Positions 47,422 through 62,200 of a stretch of 64,000 nucleotides of DNA are shown here, in pieces. Every line of letters begins with the position of its first letter. Position 1 is the stretch's first letter. Made by a program: the position numbers and the translations under genes. Origin of the DNA: Colius striatus. Its lineage: Eukaryota; Chordata; Aves; Coliiformes; Coliidae. The notes under the pieces are model-generated. The model saw only the letters and a list, made by a program, of their open reading frames with translations, made no database searches and had not been told where the DNA came from. The stretch is taken from the NCBI RefSeq assembly GCF_028858725.1, contig NC_084759.1, positions 91,260,889 to 91,324,888 of the forward strand, in the 5' to 3' direction.

Positions 47422-50400
47422 CTACGAAGGAAAAAGTAAAAAGGGAAAGAAAGGGATCAGCACTAACTTGTCACCTCAGAGCACAAGTTCCTTGCTGTAT
47501 CTAGTTAAAAATACTGTCATGAGAAAGCAGCAACAGAACAACACAGATGATTGATTTCCAGGAATTCTGATGTTAGGAAGAACATCACTTGAGAAAATGG
47601 ACAGAAGGAAGAATCACTAGTGACTGCTTGTCACAGGCATCACTTCAGTCATAAACAGATATAGATTGGCAGAAAATTCAAAGAGCTCTCAGGGCCTTCA
47701 CATGCAAAGCAGAAAAAGGGCAATTCAACTCAAGTTTAGTATAAAGGAAATTAATATACACATTAATAGAAATTATCAGGAGAGTAAAAGAAGCACTCCC
47801 AGGGAAAAGTCATCCAGTAACATTAGATGTCCACTCCAGGCTCATGCTACCAAAAGTGTTCATCTTCCTCCACTGACAACAAAGGAAAGGGACTCATGGG
47901 CAGATGAGTCACAGCAGATGTCTGGAATAAAACATCCTTCAGACATCGCCCGAGGCTAAATCTAGGTACTCATACATCATTGGGAAGGACTTCCAGGTAT
48001 CTGACACAAAAGGTATTCCTGGTGCTCCTACGTTGTCTATCTGTGTTTGTAGCAGACCATATTAAACCAGGCCTTTGGATAGCTGCAGTGGTTCATTGAC
48101 TTCAGTATAGATCAAGTCAGCAATGAGTTCATTAACTACATAATTTCACACAGGTCTGGGAAGGGGTCTCAGCTTCTGGAATTCTGAATCCAGTCATGAT
48201 GAGGAGTGAACTTGTTACATGCTTTACTTAAAACTGAAATACTTGAGCAGGAGCAAGAAACAAAAAATAACAACACAAAGAAACCAAAACAACAACAGCA
48301 ACAAAACCAGATGGAGTTTAAGAATTAGAAGTAAGCAACCAACAATCGTGTCATAGACATCAGGCCGTCTCCTAATGAGATGTTATAAAAGTCAGAGAGG
48401 CTGAGTCACCCTGTATCCCATTTGGGAAACAGATGGGACAGAATGAAAATGCCTGTGTCATCATCTAGACAAAGCAAAAGAAATTTCAATGAGGATAAAC
48501 ATGAATTAGCTGCAGAGAGTCAAGTATGGCAGGATTGTTACAGAGCTCTGAAGGGACCAGAGATGGTCAGCAGGCAGACTGAAGCTAAAAAATACACAAC
48601 AGGCATAGAATTAAAATATTTACAGCTTATCTGCACAACTTATCTCCTGACTGAAAAAATGAAACAGGTATAAACAATTATAGAAAAAAACAACTGTCAG
48701 GTTGTCATAAATCATGTGCTTTTATCATGTCCAGCTTTCCAGCTAAACAGAAGATACACGTGCAATTTGAACAGAACTGGTAAAAAAGCTTTGACTAGGG
48801 CGATCCATTTGTAGTGCAAGGATGGTCCAGAAGAAAGTACAGGATAGATACCATAAGGCACAATGTATCCCTCAAGCCAGCTCAACCAAGTCGCCCAGGT
48901 CTTTCTCCAGCCTTAATCCTAGCCACTGCTCAAATAAGAACAGCTTGAAAGACATCCCTTGCCATAGATGTTCAAAAGGCAATAAAGAAAACTGGGTTTA
49001 CTTGGTGCAGCTCCCAAACAGAGGCATAGACACTTCCCTGCAGACAAAGGCACCTTGGAAGAGCACAAGGAAGGAGAGGTGTTTGGGACTGACCACAGAC
49101 CACCACCAGTATAAATAGCTCGCGTCTGACCAGACCCAAGAAGATGATCAAGCCCCTGGGAGTCTAGCTCTTCTATTCCTAACCCATCTGTGCCTTCCTC
49201 CTGCAGCACAAGGCAGAGTATAATGCCAAGCCATGCTACAGAAAGCACGTGTGAGAGACCTCTCAGCAGGCTCCAAGGACACCTTTGCTGTTGCTTAGAG
49301 CAGGTCAGCAGGAAAAGATCTATAATAAGGCCACAGTGGAAAGCCCACTCCTTGCTTCTTCCTCCTTCCCAGTCTCAAGCAGGACACCTCTGTGTTTGGT
49401 CCCTGGAGCTAGCCCCAGAATCTGCAGCTAAAAGGCCTTCATCTCCCTAAAAGCACAAGGGTTGTGCTTTGTCCATAGAAAAGTGGAAGGAAATGGTTAT
49501 GAGGGGCAGGAAGAAAGACACCCAGCCTGTTTCAAGCTGAGAAGCTGAAATCCCCATGCTGCCTGACCCAGAAAAGGACCCCAATGGTCAGGATGGAGGT
49601 CTGACCAGGACCATGACAGCTTGTACTCAGCTGTGATATGTAGGTGGCTATACAGGAGGCAACTGAAGGTGAAGTAAGCCAGAGGTAGCTTCCCTGCCCT
49701 GGTTAACTTTAGGACATCCTTTTGGGAGAGGGGCAAAGGAAATATATGTAAGTTCTGGAGCAGAAATTAGAGATCAAGGGCTGCTTTTTAACCAATGCAT
49801 TTGATCAATTACCACTTCACATGAGGCACAAGTGCCCTACAAGAAACAGGTAGCTATCATCGTGTTTTGTAAAGCATTTCTTCACCATCTGTTAAGAGTG
49901 CTCCAGGGAAAAAAAGCTTACTCCAGAAAAAAAAGCTTCTAGGCATAGGCATGGGGAAATAAACAAAACAAAAATGAAACAAATCTTGTTTCATCTTTTG
50001 GATTGTCTTTCCTTAGTTTAAGATTTGAATGGCTAAATATCAAAAAGGTCATGGAAAGAATACCTAAATCATTTTAGATCTAGCTTTTATCTGAAGAAAG
50101 TGCACAATCATATATTGGTGATTAGGAAAGGTGTAAGGAGCAGGACAAATTTTCGTCTATGAAAATGATAAAAATAAACTGTACCATTAAGAAATCATAC
50201 TGTTACAGTATAAAATTATGTAAGAGGAGAGTAGGGCAGGTAAAGAAGATGAGTTTAGTTCAGCCTTGTTCGCCCTTACTTTGATCCCCCCATTTCCCCA
50301 AAGTTCATGTATGATCATGGCTAGAACAAAGCAGGGACTGTGAGTGAACAATAAAGTAAGGAGAACATTGAAGATTCATGTCTTCCATGCAGAGCTGAGG

Positions 50401-53400
50401 CTTCAGTGAGGACAGAGCACTGGGAAGCTAAAAATTCCAGAGTCAACTGAGCTGGCTTAGGCTCTACAGCAATGTGCAACATAAATACAGGTATGAAACT
50501 CAGAATAAAATGGTATAGAATTAGACATGGTTTATAATTAGAAGCTACAGCTGTCAGAGCAGATATGAAATCATATTTCATACTTCAACGTTGCTACTAC
50601 AGATAGAATAAGGCTGCCAAAGCCAAAAGAGAAGGTCTGAGCTATGACTATGGTGGTACAAAAAGATACCCTCACTGGAAGAAGTCAGACCAAAGGTGAC
50701 AGCAAAAGGTACAACCACCCTTTCCATCATCCATCACTTCCACACAGTTTTACACAAGCTTTGACACTCACAGAGTTCTATTATTTGCTGACAGCGGTTT
50801 CCTGCTGAGCAATGTGGCTTAGATCAATTTGGGCTCTTTAGCAAATCGGTTTTGCTGTTCTCATTACCCCCATCTATGGGATTATGGCACTATTAAATGG
50901 AATTAAAATGCACTGTCTGTTGTTCCAGCATCACAAAGCTGAAGTCAATTGCAAAGCAGGAGAAGGCAGTCACCTGACACTAGTAGGGCTACCTTATGCC
51001 TATTATGGACTTGAGGTTTTTATCTTAGCAACCACCAGCTTTCAGCACTGTCAAGGAAAGTATAAAATTTATTATGTTAAGCAACAGTAGAAAAAATTAA
51101 AGCATGTACTTTATAAATAGAAACAAATACTGAGAGGAAAGGCTGAAAGGAAAGTCTGCATAGAAGCAGGCTGCTTATAATTCAAGACTGAACTTAGACC
51201 AGAACTGAGAGCATTACCAAAAATTCAGAAATAAAAAATGCTTGATAGCATTTATGCCACAGACACAAGACAGCTAAGAGCTGCCATTCTGGAAACTTCA
51301 CTGCTCAAGTGCCAGAGAAAACACTGTGAGCTGAGAGAACAGCAAGAGCCAAAGACAAGCACCTTTCCTGTCTCGATGTAACCTTAAAAGTAACCTGTTG
51401 GAACAGGTTCACAGAGGGCAGATTCAAACTCAGTTCTAAAAGGCAAAGGCTCTGATACATAAAGAAAAAATGGATTAAGGGCTCGGTTTTTCTGGGTATT
51501 CCAAATTCTTTTTAAAGTCAACACCACTTTCTTTAAATGTCACTTTCTCCTGAACCCCAATCTATAGAAATCTCTTTTTCAGCTGTGACTTTGACAGAAT
51601 AACAGAAAAGCCTTCAGGGCTTTAAGAACTATGGTTTGTATTTCAGCTGCGACTTGCAAAACCACTTAAGAAAAAAATGTAACAAAGAGCAGCCAAAAAA
51701 ATCACAATTTTCTCTCATCAAAATAAACGAAAACAAAAATTAAGAGCAAATTAGGATTTAATTTAGCAGTTACAACTTACAGTGGGGTTAAGTTTTCCCA
51801 AATTACAGCCCATACCATAGATGAAAGCTAAGCATCTTCTACAGCTTTGTCTGATGCATCTCAAGGAATTTGCCAGGTACTTTATGCTACTACATCATTT
51901 CCTTCAAAAGTTTAAAGACTATTTTCATTAAAATTTGCACTCTACTGATTCACAGAAAGGAAATGACAAAGCTTTTGCCCGGGGATGAAGAATTGAGCAC
52001 AAAGATTATATTTTGGCTTGGTTAGATTTTCTTCATTTAATTATCAACAGAGGATTCTACAATGCTCACTGAGTTTTCCAGAGTGGCCACCTTAGCTGGT
52101 TTATTTCAAATAGATACCTCCACATCCAAATTCAGCAGTCCTACATAACAGCTGTGGTCCTCTGACCAGGCTTGCATCACTCACCTGTAATTTAATTTCC
52201 CCTTCCCTATTCTGTGGCTGCCCAGAGGATGAGAGCAGAAATAAGAGTGATCCTGGCCATTGTATCATCCGTCTTGGATAAGCTCTCCTTATTATTTTCT
52301 TTCCAAGGTGGTAGAGCTTGATTGTCCTTATATGTAGGCTTTTGGATTAGGAGAAAAGGTGCTCTGTTCCTTTACCTTTTGCAGGTGGTTGATAACTACT
52401 GGCAACAGAAACAAGGAGGCTCCAGTGGGAATTTTACTGCTTTCTCCTTTGCACTCTCCCCCAGGACTTGCCTCTTGTGCCTGCTGGGCTTTGCTTTCAC
52501 CTCTTTGCCTGACTTCGAGAAAAAAGCATTTCAAAATTGCTTCTTTAGCCCACGTTTATCCTTCTGAGCAACTATTCTCTCTTGCACCTTGAACACTTGA
52601 CAGGTAGGAAAGGAATACATCTCAAGTGTTAGGCATGTGTATCTTGAATTTTGTTTCTGTCCATACATTAGGAGATACTATTATGCAGGTCTTTAATTCT
52701 GTACCTTGAAAATGAACTAAGAGTAAAAGCAAACCTCTATGTCAATGTTTTTTTCCCTGAATTTAAGCTGTTTCACTAGTTGCTCTCATTGTGTTCCTCA
52801 TTTCAATGCAATTTCAGCAGCACATAAACCAGAGCAGCACTAAGCAAGCAAGAACCTTATTAGGCAGAGCATGAATCAGGAAATTTAAGAAACTGACATC
52901 TCTTTCTTTTCCTATCTACTCCTACCCATTCCCCAGGTAGATGTGCCTGCAGCTTTACAACACAGGTCAGTAACTTCAGTGCAGTATCACTTAGCTCATG
53001 CAAAGAGAAGTAAACACAATCTGACATTTTATTAGGAGTTGACACTGAAGTATGGAAAATAACCACTACAGTTCTTGGAGCTGAGGCAGTATGTTCAGAT
53101 GAGCATTTAAATGCATATAACAGTATTGTAGAGATTTCATGTGGGTGAAAGAGTCAGATGTAAGGGAGCCAGAAGCAGAGACTCTCTCAATTGTGTATGT
53201 TCAGAATATCACCAATAACACTTGTGTAAAACTCTGTCAGGCAATCACTGCCTTAGCACTCACAAAGTAGGAGAGCTAGGGGCTTGGAGAACATGCAGGG
53301 CCAAGAGAGGACTTGTAAGATGGTTCAGAACCTCTGGCAGAGGGCAGAGCCAGAGCTCTGTGTCATGTCAAGGCACTTGTGAGCTGTTCTTTTGGCTCAG

Positions 53401-55018
53401 AATATAAAATATTACACTCATGAGAGGAAGAGGGAAAAAAAAACATAAGGCTTGTCCAAAGTTCAATTGAAATATGTTTTAGTAGAAAATGGGAAAATGG
53501 GTAGAAGGGACTATTTCAACAAAAACAAACAAACAAAAATGGGTTGGAAACATTGCTGCTGTGCCTAAGGAGAATCTGTACCTTAGCACCCCTTCTGCAC
53601 ACAACAGGATGTCCAGTCAGGCTGTATTCACCAGGAGCACCATTTACAGCTCCTGCTAGCACAGGAAGGCACCAGGAGACCCTGACTGTAGGCTGCAGAG
53701 AGGATGCAATCTGACTCGAAAACTCCATTAATAAAAAACAAAAGAGGACTCGAGCCAGTGAAGTTCAGTTTGCAAACAGAAATATTTCTCCGTGGTCTTT
53801 TACATTTTTTTTCAACAGACTTCTAATTTTCTGGAAAAAATATATCCTGATTGAAATTTTTCAGCAAGCCCTAACAATAAAGGTCTATAGACCTTGGAAA
53901 TGACTTGGCACCTTCTGCAAGAAGAGAATGTCCTGGCCAAATTCAAATATAGGTAAATTCCAGACTGGCATTTGAATTAGATTGCATCTGGGGTCTCCCA
54001 GTTACAAACCCAAATTGCTGGATAGGGTTGCCATATGTCTTAAACAGCTGCTGCTTTCCAGAGATAAATATAAGACAAATGTCATCATCTTTACTGCTGA
54101 GGACTTCTGTTACTGAAGTAAGATCCTCCAAATTGCAATAAAGGACTAACATCCCTGTTTTAAAAGATTTAAGTAAACATGCTTTTCTTTAGAACTATTA
54201 AATAACAGGGATAAAACTTTACACAGTTACAGCTCAGCCTTGTGGCTGGCAGCTGTTGCAGGCTTAGATTCAGGGTTAGACAACTAATGGTGACCTGCAA
54301 CTTTACTGCAGCAGTGAATGAAATGGTTCCTAAATACGGAATATGCCTTTTCAAACAAAACTGGAAGTCAAATGACTGGGTGTTTAAACAAGAAATGGAT
54401 ACAGAAGCTATGTGTATTTCAGGATACATCTTCCAGATGTATTCTTGCACTGCATTAAAGGCAGTAAGTTTAAGGTGATGTCGGCATTCCAGGCAGTAGC
54501 ATGTATTCCTCACATTACTGCAGCTGCTATAATGAGTTGTACTTTCTCAACACAAGTCAACACAGAGTCTCCTGCAGGGAAAGTAGCTAAATTATATCAT
54601 TGTCGAAAATTGACCATCTGTATATGCATGGCTGATCAAAAAAAATTAAATTTTTAGTCACCATGGGTTTATTTCACAGATAAATTTTTGGTCTTTTTTC
54701 CCTAGTTGCTTTCATTTACATGTTACCTTAGGACTTCAGTAGAAAATTTGCTCACTCTTGCTTTGGTAGTGAGGAAGGTCAGTAAAGAAAGGAAGGTAGA
54801 AGGAGACGTTCAGTGGAATAAAAGCCCTGGCTGTGTTGTGCTGGTACTGCACTCTGGAAGGAACTGATCACAGTCTTTCTGGCCCAGTCATCTGGAGCTG
54901 ATCAGTTCTCCTGGCTCCGTTATACTTTACACAGTTACATTTATAACGCCTGAATTGATCTAAAGTATGCAATTTATACAAAGAAAGGCTGCACCAATAA
55001 AAGGCATGTCAAAATTTC

Positions 55019-55039
55019 TTTTTTTTTTTTTTTTTTTTT
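55019..55039. repeat. 21-base T run at the 3' end of the CR1 copy
   Basis: Uninterrupted T from 55019 to 55039 (A on the CR1 sense strand). It directly abuts the CR1 3' UTR where the octamer repeats normally stand. Confidence 0.9.
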
Positions 55040-56243
55040 GGTAGGGATTGGAAGGGACCTTTTGAGATCATCCAGTTGAACCCCCTGCTAAAGCAGGTTC
55101 ACCTCGGTCAGGTCACACAGGATGTGTCCAAGCAGGTGGGTTTTGAAAACTTCCAGAGAAGGAGACTCCACACCTTCCCTGGGCAGCCTGTGCCAGGGCT
55201 CCCTCACCCTCACAGGAAGAAGTTTTTCCTTGTGATTAAGTGGAACTTTTTGTGTTGCAGCTTTTGTCCATTCCCCTTTGTCCTATCATTGAATACTACA
55301 GAAAAAAGTGCTGCCACACCTTCTTGACATACACCTTTTAAATACTTGTAAGTATTAATGAGGTCCCACCTCAGTCTCATCTTCTCCAGGCTGAACAGTC
55401 TTGGGACCCACAGCCTTTCCTCATAAGGAAGATGCTCCAGTCTCCTGATCATCTTGGTGGCCCTGCGCTGGACTCTCTCTAGAAGTTCCCTGTCCCTCTT
55501 CAGCTGGGGAGCCCAGAACTGGACACAGTGCTCCAGGTGAGGCCTCATCAGGCCAGAGTGGAGGGGGAGGAGAACCTCTCTCAACCTGCTTTGCACACTC
55601 TTCTTGATGCATCCCAGGATGCCATTGGCCTTCTTGGCCTCGAGGGCACATCGCTGGCTCATGGTTAGTTTATTATCAACCAGGAATACCAGATCTCTCT
55701 TTGCAGAGCTGTTCTCCAGCAGGTCAATCCCCAGCCTGTACTGGTGCATGGGGTTGTTGCTCCCTAGGTGCAGGACTCTGTACTTGTCCTTGTTGAACCT
55801 CATGAGGTTCCTCTCTGCCCAACTCTCAAAGCTGGTCAAGATCCTGCTGAATGGCAGCACAGCCTTCTGGGGAATCAGCCAGTCCTCCCAGTTTGGTGTC
55901 ATCAGCGAACTTGTTGAGGGTACACTGTCTGCTCATCCAGGTCATTGATGAAGATGTTGAACAAGACTGGCCCCAGAACCAATCCCTGTGGAACTCCACT
56001 GGCCACAGGCCTCCAACTCGATTCTGTGCCATTGATCACCACCCTCTGGGCTCTGTCATTCAGCCAGCTCTCGATCAACCTCGCTGCCCACTCATGCAAG
56101 CCACACTGCCTGAACTTTCTGATAAGGATGTTAAGGGAGACAGTGTTAAAAGCCTTGCTGAAGTCAAGGTAGAAAACATCCGTTGCTCTTCCCTTATCTA
56201 GCCAGGCAGTCATGCCATCATAGAAGGTTGGTCAAGCACAATT
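55040..56243 (-). mobile_element. CR1 LINE with partial reverse transcriptase, reverse orientation
   Basis: The longest repeat here. On the minus strand it encodes the palm and thumb parts of a LINE reverse transcriptase ([32 protein letters not shown]) and then the polyprotein C-terminus (LLENSSAKRDL, VDNKLTMSQRCALEAKKANG), followed by the 3' UTR. The frame is broken (the RT block and the C-terminal block are in different frames), and the RT catalytic Asp-Asp motif is not within an intact frame. 5' truncated, so not capable of movement. It ends in an A-run (minus strand) instead of the usual ATTCTATG repeats. Confidence 0.92.
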
Positions 56244-59200
56244 ATTCATGGAGAATGTTACTGGATCAAGCATATTTTTAGATATGGGATTTAACACTTC
56301 CAGACTGTACTATCAGTAATTGTAATATTGTGGCTGACAGCAGGCTTTCTCATCATACTTGTTAGGCAATTATTTCTTTAGACAGATTCAGTTTTGATTT
56401 AATTAGTGACTTAGAAGATCCTGATCTTCTTTAGGCTAGGAGTTTGACACAGAAAGGTCAGCTGCTGGAATACTTCTTTTTGCTTTGCACTATTTTGTCT
56501 ATGAAGTTATCACTATTTCAGGTGCCCAGAATGGTCATGGTGTTTCCAGACAGACTGGTGTCCATGTAAGAAACAGGACTATGCATTTGGTCTCCATGGG
56601 AATCTAACAAAAGCAGTTTTGTGCTCTAGAAGCCAGCATGCCTTCTTGCAGATGTATATAATTTAAAACTTGACAACCATTAAATCATTTAACCTGACCT
56701 CTCAAAATCAGCTGTCAGTAAATTTCTCCCAGATACCTCTTCCAGACTCCCACCATTTCAATCTGATTACAGCCTGTCAGTCTGAGAAAGCCCAGACTAC
56801 AGTCAAAGCAGACGGGGAATGGATGGAAGGGCCACTAGACCCAGTGAAAATAAACTGATTCAGGTCAGAAATGCAAAGGCAAAACCGTGCTGCTAATTGC
56901 CAACAAGGATGACAAGATGTTCAGACGAGACCTGATTTCCATCTGACTTCTGCCCCATGACTGCGTTTGTTGGTGCCTGTGACTTGCAGTGAATCTTGTC
57001 TCACTATCAGGGCAGTCTTAAAAACTGACCCTGCTGTGACATTTTCAATGTTCAGTAAGGGTTGAGCTCCATCCAGTCTTTCCCTTAGTGTGGCATTGCT
57101 AAGGTTTCTCTCATCTTCTCCACTCACCATCTTTGCAAAGCCTGCAGAAACTTAATTACTTTTGAGACTGCAGCTGATCTGTCAAAACTGACTTAAATCA
57201 ATCAGCAAGGCCAGGCCAAAAGGTGTTAGAAGAGAGGAACAGGCTGACAGAAGTAATCTTTATGCAGCTAAACTCAAAACAAAACAAATCACTCCTGCCA
57301 TCAGGACACAAAATTATTCCAGCTTCCGAAAATCAATACACATAACAGATACATTGATGTCTACTCCCTACAGAGAACTGAACTTCTCAGAAACTTCAAC
57401 TATTTTGCTCTCAAAGTGCTACTCTGCAATTCCAAGGACCTGAATTCCCTGCCCTTGCCATGGACCTCTTATGCAACCACAAACCAGTCACACAGGTCAA
57501 ATTTGCCACTGCAATGAAGTCATAGCGTGGGGCAGAAAGCCTGGTGTTTCAGACTTCATGAAAGCTGTGGCTACAGTATTATAAATAATGCTTTTTGCTT
57601 ATGTGGTATGCCTATGTTGGGATGGACAACAGCTGAACTGGCAATTTTTAATGGGGTCCTTGTTTCCCTGAGCTTCAGATGCAGATCCAAAGTGGAATAG
57701 TGACACTTGCTTATTTCATCGGTATGTTTCACAGAAGAATGAATTAAAGATGAACAGACACACACAAACATCAGTAAAAAACTATTCACTTAAAGCCTGA
57801 AGATTTAGTTAGCTCAACTGTCCCTGACTGTAATCAGTGATTTGCTGTCTCACCAACGAACTGTTCCTCAGGAAAATTTTTGGGTTTTGTTTTTTCCCTG
57901 ATCACGCACAAACTGTTTTAAAGTGACTCATGAGGAAAAAGTTCCTATTGGTAACAGGAGGAAAAAAATATGAGTCAGGCGGAGGTCATGCTGAACCTCT
58001 GCCTGGCCTTGCTCTGATTGAGCACCAGTTGTGCAATCTCAGCACAGAGAAGCTCTTGTTTGCTCCAGTGCTTTGATGGCATAGTCCCATTCTCAACACT
58101 GAGTCTAGTACCAGATGAGACTGTTGCTCACACCTCATCCGTGATTTAGCACCTCTGGAGCAAAGTAAATCCCATCTAAGACATTTCTTAGCATGGTTTT
58201 TCTTTTTAACTCTAAAACCAGGCATTTTTGAAAGAGAACAGTCTGGTGGTAGGTATGGCCCTTTGCTATGAAAGCTTACTTGGAAGAAAAGTCAGAGAAT
58301 CTCCTGCTCAGTATCCCACCATAGGGTACAAGGGCCAAGTCCACCAGGAGATCCCATTGAGCCAAGTGTGGTGAGTATGCCAGAGTATGGCAGAGTATAC
58401 CATGGAGCTCAAGAATGGCAACACCTTGCAAACAGTGGTGATCAGCCCACGTGTTTGGCTGGGCCTTAATGGTTTGTGCCAGTGCCTGTAACCCATTTTT
58501 GACTGAAGACACGTGTTGCTCCTTTTGGAAGGATGACTTATTCCTCCTAAACACATCTGACATACAGCAAGGGTGGAGACAGAGGACTGCATGCAACTGG
58601 CAATTCCCCTTGTGAATCAATCTCTTGAACACATATGCAAAACCCGCCTCTGTAAAGCAGATTTAAAGCACAGAATAAACCAAACAAAACATACAATGAG
58701 CTTTTTGCTGTTAGTCAACTTTAGATTCGGCCCTGCTTTCAGCTAAGAGACATAGATACACATACAGACCAAAGCACATGTTTTTGATGAGAGATTTTTC
58801 TAAATTGTTGCAGAAGCTAATCTATAGACCAAACCCCAGAAAATGTTTCACAGTTTGGGTAAAAGATCTTTTATTGATGTATTAGATGTAAATGCTTATA
58901 GGAAGCTTCTCACTTTGAAGGACGTAAAGGAAAATTGTTTCTGTGCGCTCCTGAACTAGCTCAATTAAAAGCAGAGAAACTCATGAAGGAAGAGGTGCCT
59001 TTCAAAACAGAAACACTGGACCAAGGGAACTTGCAATACAGAGAAGGCAGGTAATGGCACCCTGATCCTGCTGTGGGAAAAACTGATTAAAGACTTCAGG
59101 AAAGTTTTGTAAAAAAAAAGAACATTTTAATCTGGTTAGAAGGTACAAACACTTGAATAGATTTGTATAGAAGAAGGAATGCAATAAGTTGTTTTGGCAA

Positions 59201-62200
59201 GGTGTATTGTTTCCTTTTTTTCCCTGACTGTTAATACATGTAATTGTGATAAACCCAAACAAACACTGGATTACTAAGTACAAAGGAGGTAGGAAGTTGG
59301 GCAGAAAATCACCAAACAACTAAATCACCAAATGACTGAAAATCAATATGAAGTAGAAGTTCAGGGTAAAGGGAAGCTTGGGCTGCAAAAAAAAAAAAAA
59401 AAGAAAAAAAAGTTTTAATCTTTCTGCAAAATGTAATGAACAAACAAGTTGTGAACCCAAATCTGTGTCTCTGAGGGAATCTGAGAAAACACAAAATTCA
59501 CCAATAGCTTCAGAGATCAGATTATTTTCTTTTTTCTTCATTTTTTAAAGAAAATTCTGGTCTGCTGTCAAGTGTGACTGGTGTTTTGAAATTATTTCTG
59601 TTTTAAGATTCATACTGAATCATCAGTGGGATGAAAATCAAAGGAACTATGGGTTTTCCACATTCTTCCTCACAGCCTTCCCCCAAATAAAGATTTAAAA
59701 TTAGTTGAAAGAGCCCCTGCACCAGGTATCTGTCAGAAACAAGCCAAGTCTGAACAAACATTCAAACTTGCCCAGAAGGCACTACAGGGCTAAATCAACC
59801 TCTGAATTACTCAGTAGGAGGCTATTGGTATCCTGCTTTGACTTGGTATTTTGACACATATACATCCACCATGGTTTCACCTACCAAGTGACTTCTGTCA
59901 TCTGAAGCATCTGTTGAGTTCAAGCTTTTGCTTAAAAAGATGAGTGCAAACTCCAGCTCTCACAGTGCTTTCCAGCATGCTAGCAGGCCTTATTCTATCA
60001 GTACCTGTGAATTCAGTAATGGAAGAGTGGAACTCTAATATTAGCCCACAGCTCTCTCACAAAGCGGGTACTTTGCAGGACTACACAGCCAGAAGAAAGC
60101 CTCCATCCTTGGAGAATGAGTTTTACATTATCGTGGGGAAGAAATGTGCTCCGGCTCAGCAGAGTTTCTCAGCACCAATATTTCCACTTCGGATGCCAGG
60201 AAAACTGCTGCTCTTTCTACACTCTGTCCTACATACAGTCCCTGCCTCAGCTAGACAGCACTGCCTGCTTGTGCAGCTACTCAGGAAAAGAAAATCATTG
60301 CTACCTCCTAACAGCATCAACTGCTGACACAAACATTGGCAGTTTCTCTACGATACCATTGTGCTGAAACAAGAAGCAGAAATCTAAAAGCTTGGTTTGG
60401 AATAAAGATTATAGGGCATCACTGACTTGATAATCCATAAAAGAAACAATCGATCACCACCTTTGCAAACCTAATCGGTTAAAAACAAGAGATGCTTGGC
60501 AAGGAGGTTCGATGTCTGGAGTGCAAAGAGATTTCACACCAGGTTTTGGCATTCTCAGGTGAAGAGAAATATGTGGTCACACACTGCAAAAGAGGAGGAA
60601 AATAATTGTCTTGATTTTCCTCTCCTTCCAGTTTTCAGACCACGAAAACCTCAACTAAAATTATCTCACTCAACAACACAAAAATATCGCATTCTGCCAG
60701 ATATTGAGAGCTGATAATTAAAGCTCAAAAAGAGATGCTTTTCAAAATGTTTATTGGCTTGTGAAAACCGTGGGTTATTTACTGAATCTGTTCTGTACCC
60801 TTAATTAGCACAAATGCCAGTAGGGAAACTTCCTGTATGCCTTCTCCCATGCTGACCTTCCGCATGAGAAAAATTCCCTAGCTAAAATAGATTTTAATTC
60901 CCTCCCTGAAATCAAACATCTGGCTTTGGTTAAGGAGGCATATAACGCTGTCTTTTGTGATATTTGGATCGCAAGTACTCTGGGGCAGGGAGCATTTTGT
61001 TTGTTTTTTGTTGCTGAAAATGATAGGGCCTTTGGTTTATAGATATTGTCATGATTAACATTAATTTATCATTCAAATGCCAAGCATAAATAGCAGCACG
61101 CATTTTCCATCACTCTTCATCTTTGCAATTAATTCTTATCATATTCTAAAACCTACCAAATATTGTCCTACTCAAAACAGGGCTCACACACTGATCTAAT
61201 GCCTCAAATTCTCACAGAAAGGTAGGAGTTGGTGTGTCAATCTCTCCCAAAAGGTAGTACCGCTGATATAATTACATGCATCAGCTACATTAATTTAATG
61301 AGAGATAAGAGAATGTGCGTGCACTTCTTAAAAAGTGTGAGGCAAAATAAATAAGATTGCATCTAGCACACAGAATAACAGAATGGTTGATAGCACATTT
61401 TCATTTAGTTCACTCTTCTTTTCTTCTCTGAGATCAGACGGGATGGATGGACCAGATTTCACTGGCAAAGTCAGAAAAGGCTTTTGGACAGTCTATGAAA
61501 CGTCCACACAACGTAGCTGCAATAGACTTAAGAAGGCAAAAGTTTAGTTGATGACAAGAGTAAATTAATGCTTTGCCTATATGCCTCTGATTCTAAGCAA
61601 TTGTGCATCTAAGAGGAAAAATTTTGAAGGGCAATGTCACTCCCTGTATGCAAAAGATTTGATTTTAATAGACCTTGTATTTTCAGAAGCAAGAGGAACA
61701 AGAATACTTAACACAACTTTAGGCACTGGGAGCATTCATGTGATGAGTCTCAACGGCTTATAATGAGCAGCAGATGGGTAGAGCCCTAATCATCAGTCTG
61801 AGAACATCTCTCTGATGTCAGTGCTGGAATTTGATGCTGCCTCCAAGATGTGGTTAAGTAAGTTTCCCTATCAGCAAGGTGGAAACCTCATGCTGTGCAA
61901 GGACACAAAAAAGTATCCACATGGTAGCAAGTATATCTTTTTGATAACAAGGGTCCCATAAAAAAGCATTTGTCATGTGATCCACAACTGAAGCAACATT
62001 TCCACGTCAAAAATAGCATAGCTGAAGGCATTTTTACACTGAAGAGCTGCAGTCAGTGATAGAAAGCAGACAAAAATTCAGCAAATTACCTGGAGTTTTA
62101 TTTAGTACAAGGGGCACAGAAAAGGAGGAATAGTCAGGACATTTTGCATTTAAGATGCTGCTGAATCACCTCCAAGGAAGATATCAAGAGGAGGCAAATT

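Noticed and set aside
48919..49248. Minus-strand frame starting VLSVAWLGIILCLVLQ, like a signal peptide, as candidate UMODL1 exon 1
   Set aside because: It starts with GTG, not ATG, and no GT donor leaves the single base needed by exon 2. The hydrophobic stretch alone is weak evidence.
59944..60327. Plus-strand open frame of 127 codons
   Set aside because: No domain, no splice context and overlapping frames of similar length; consistent with chance.
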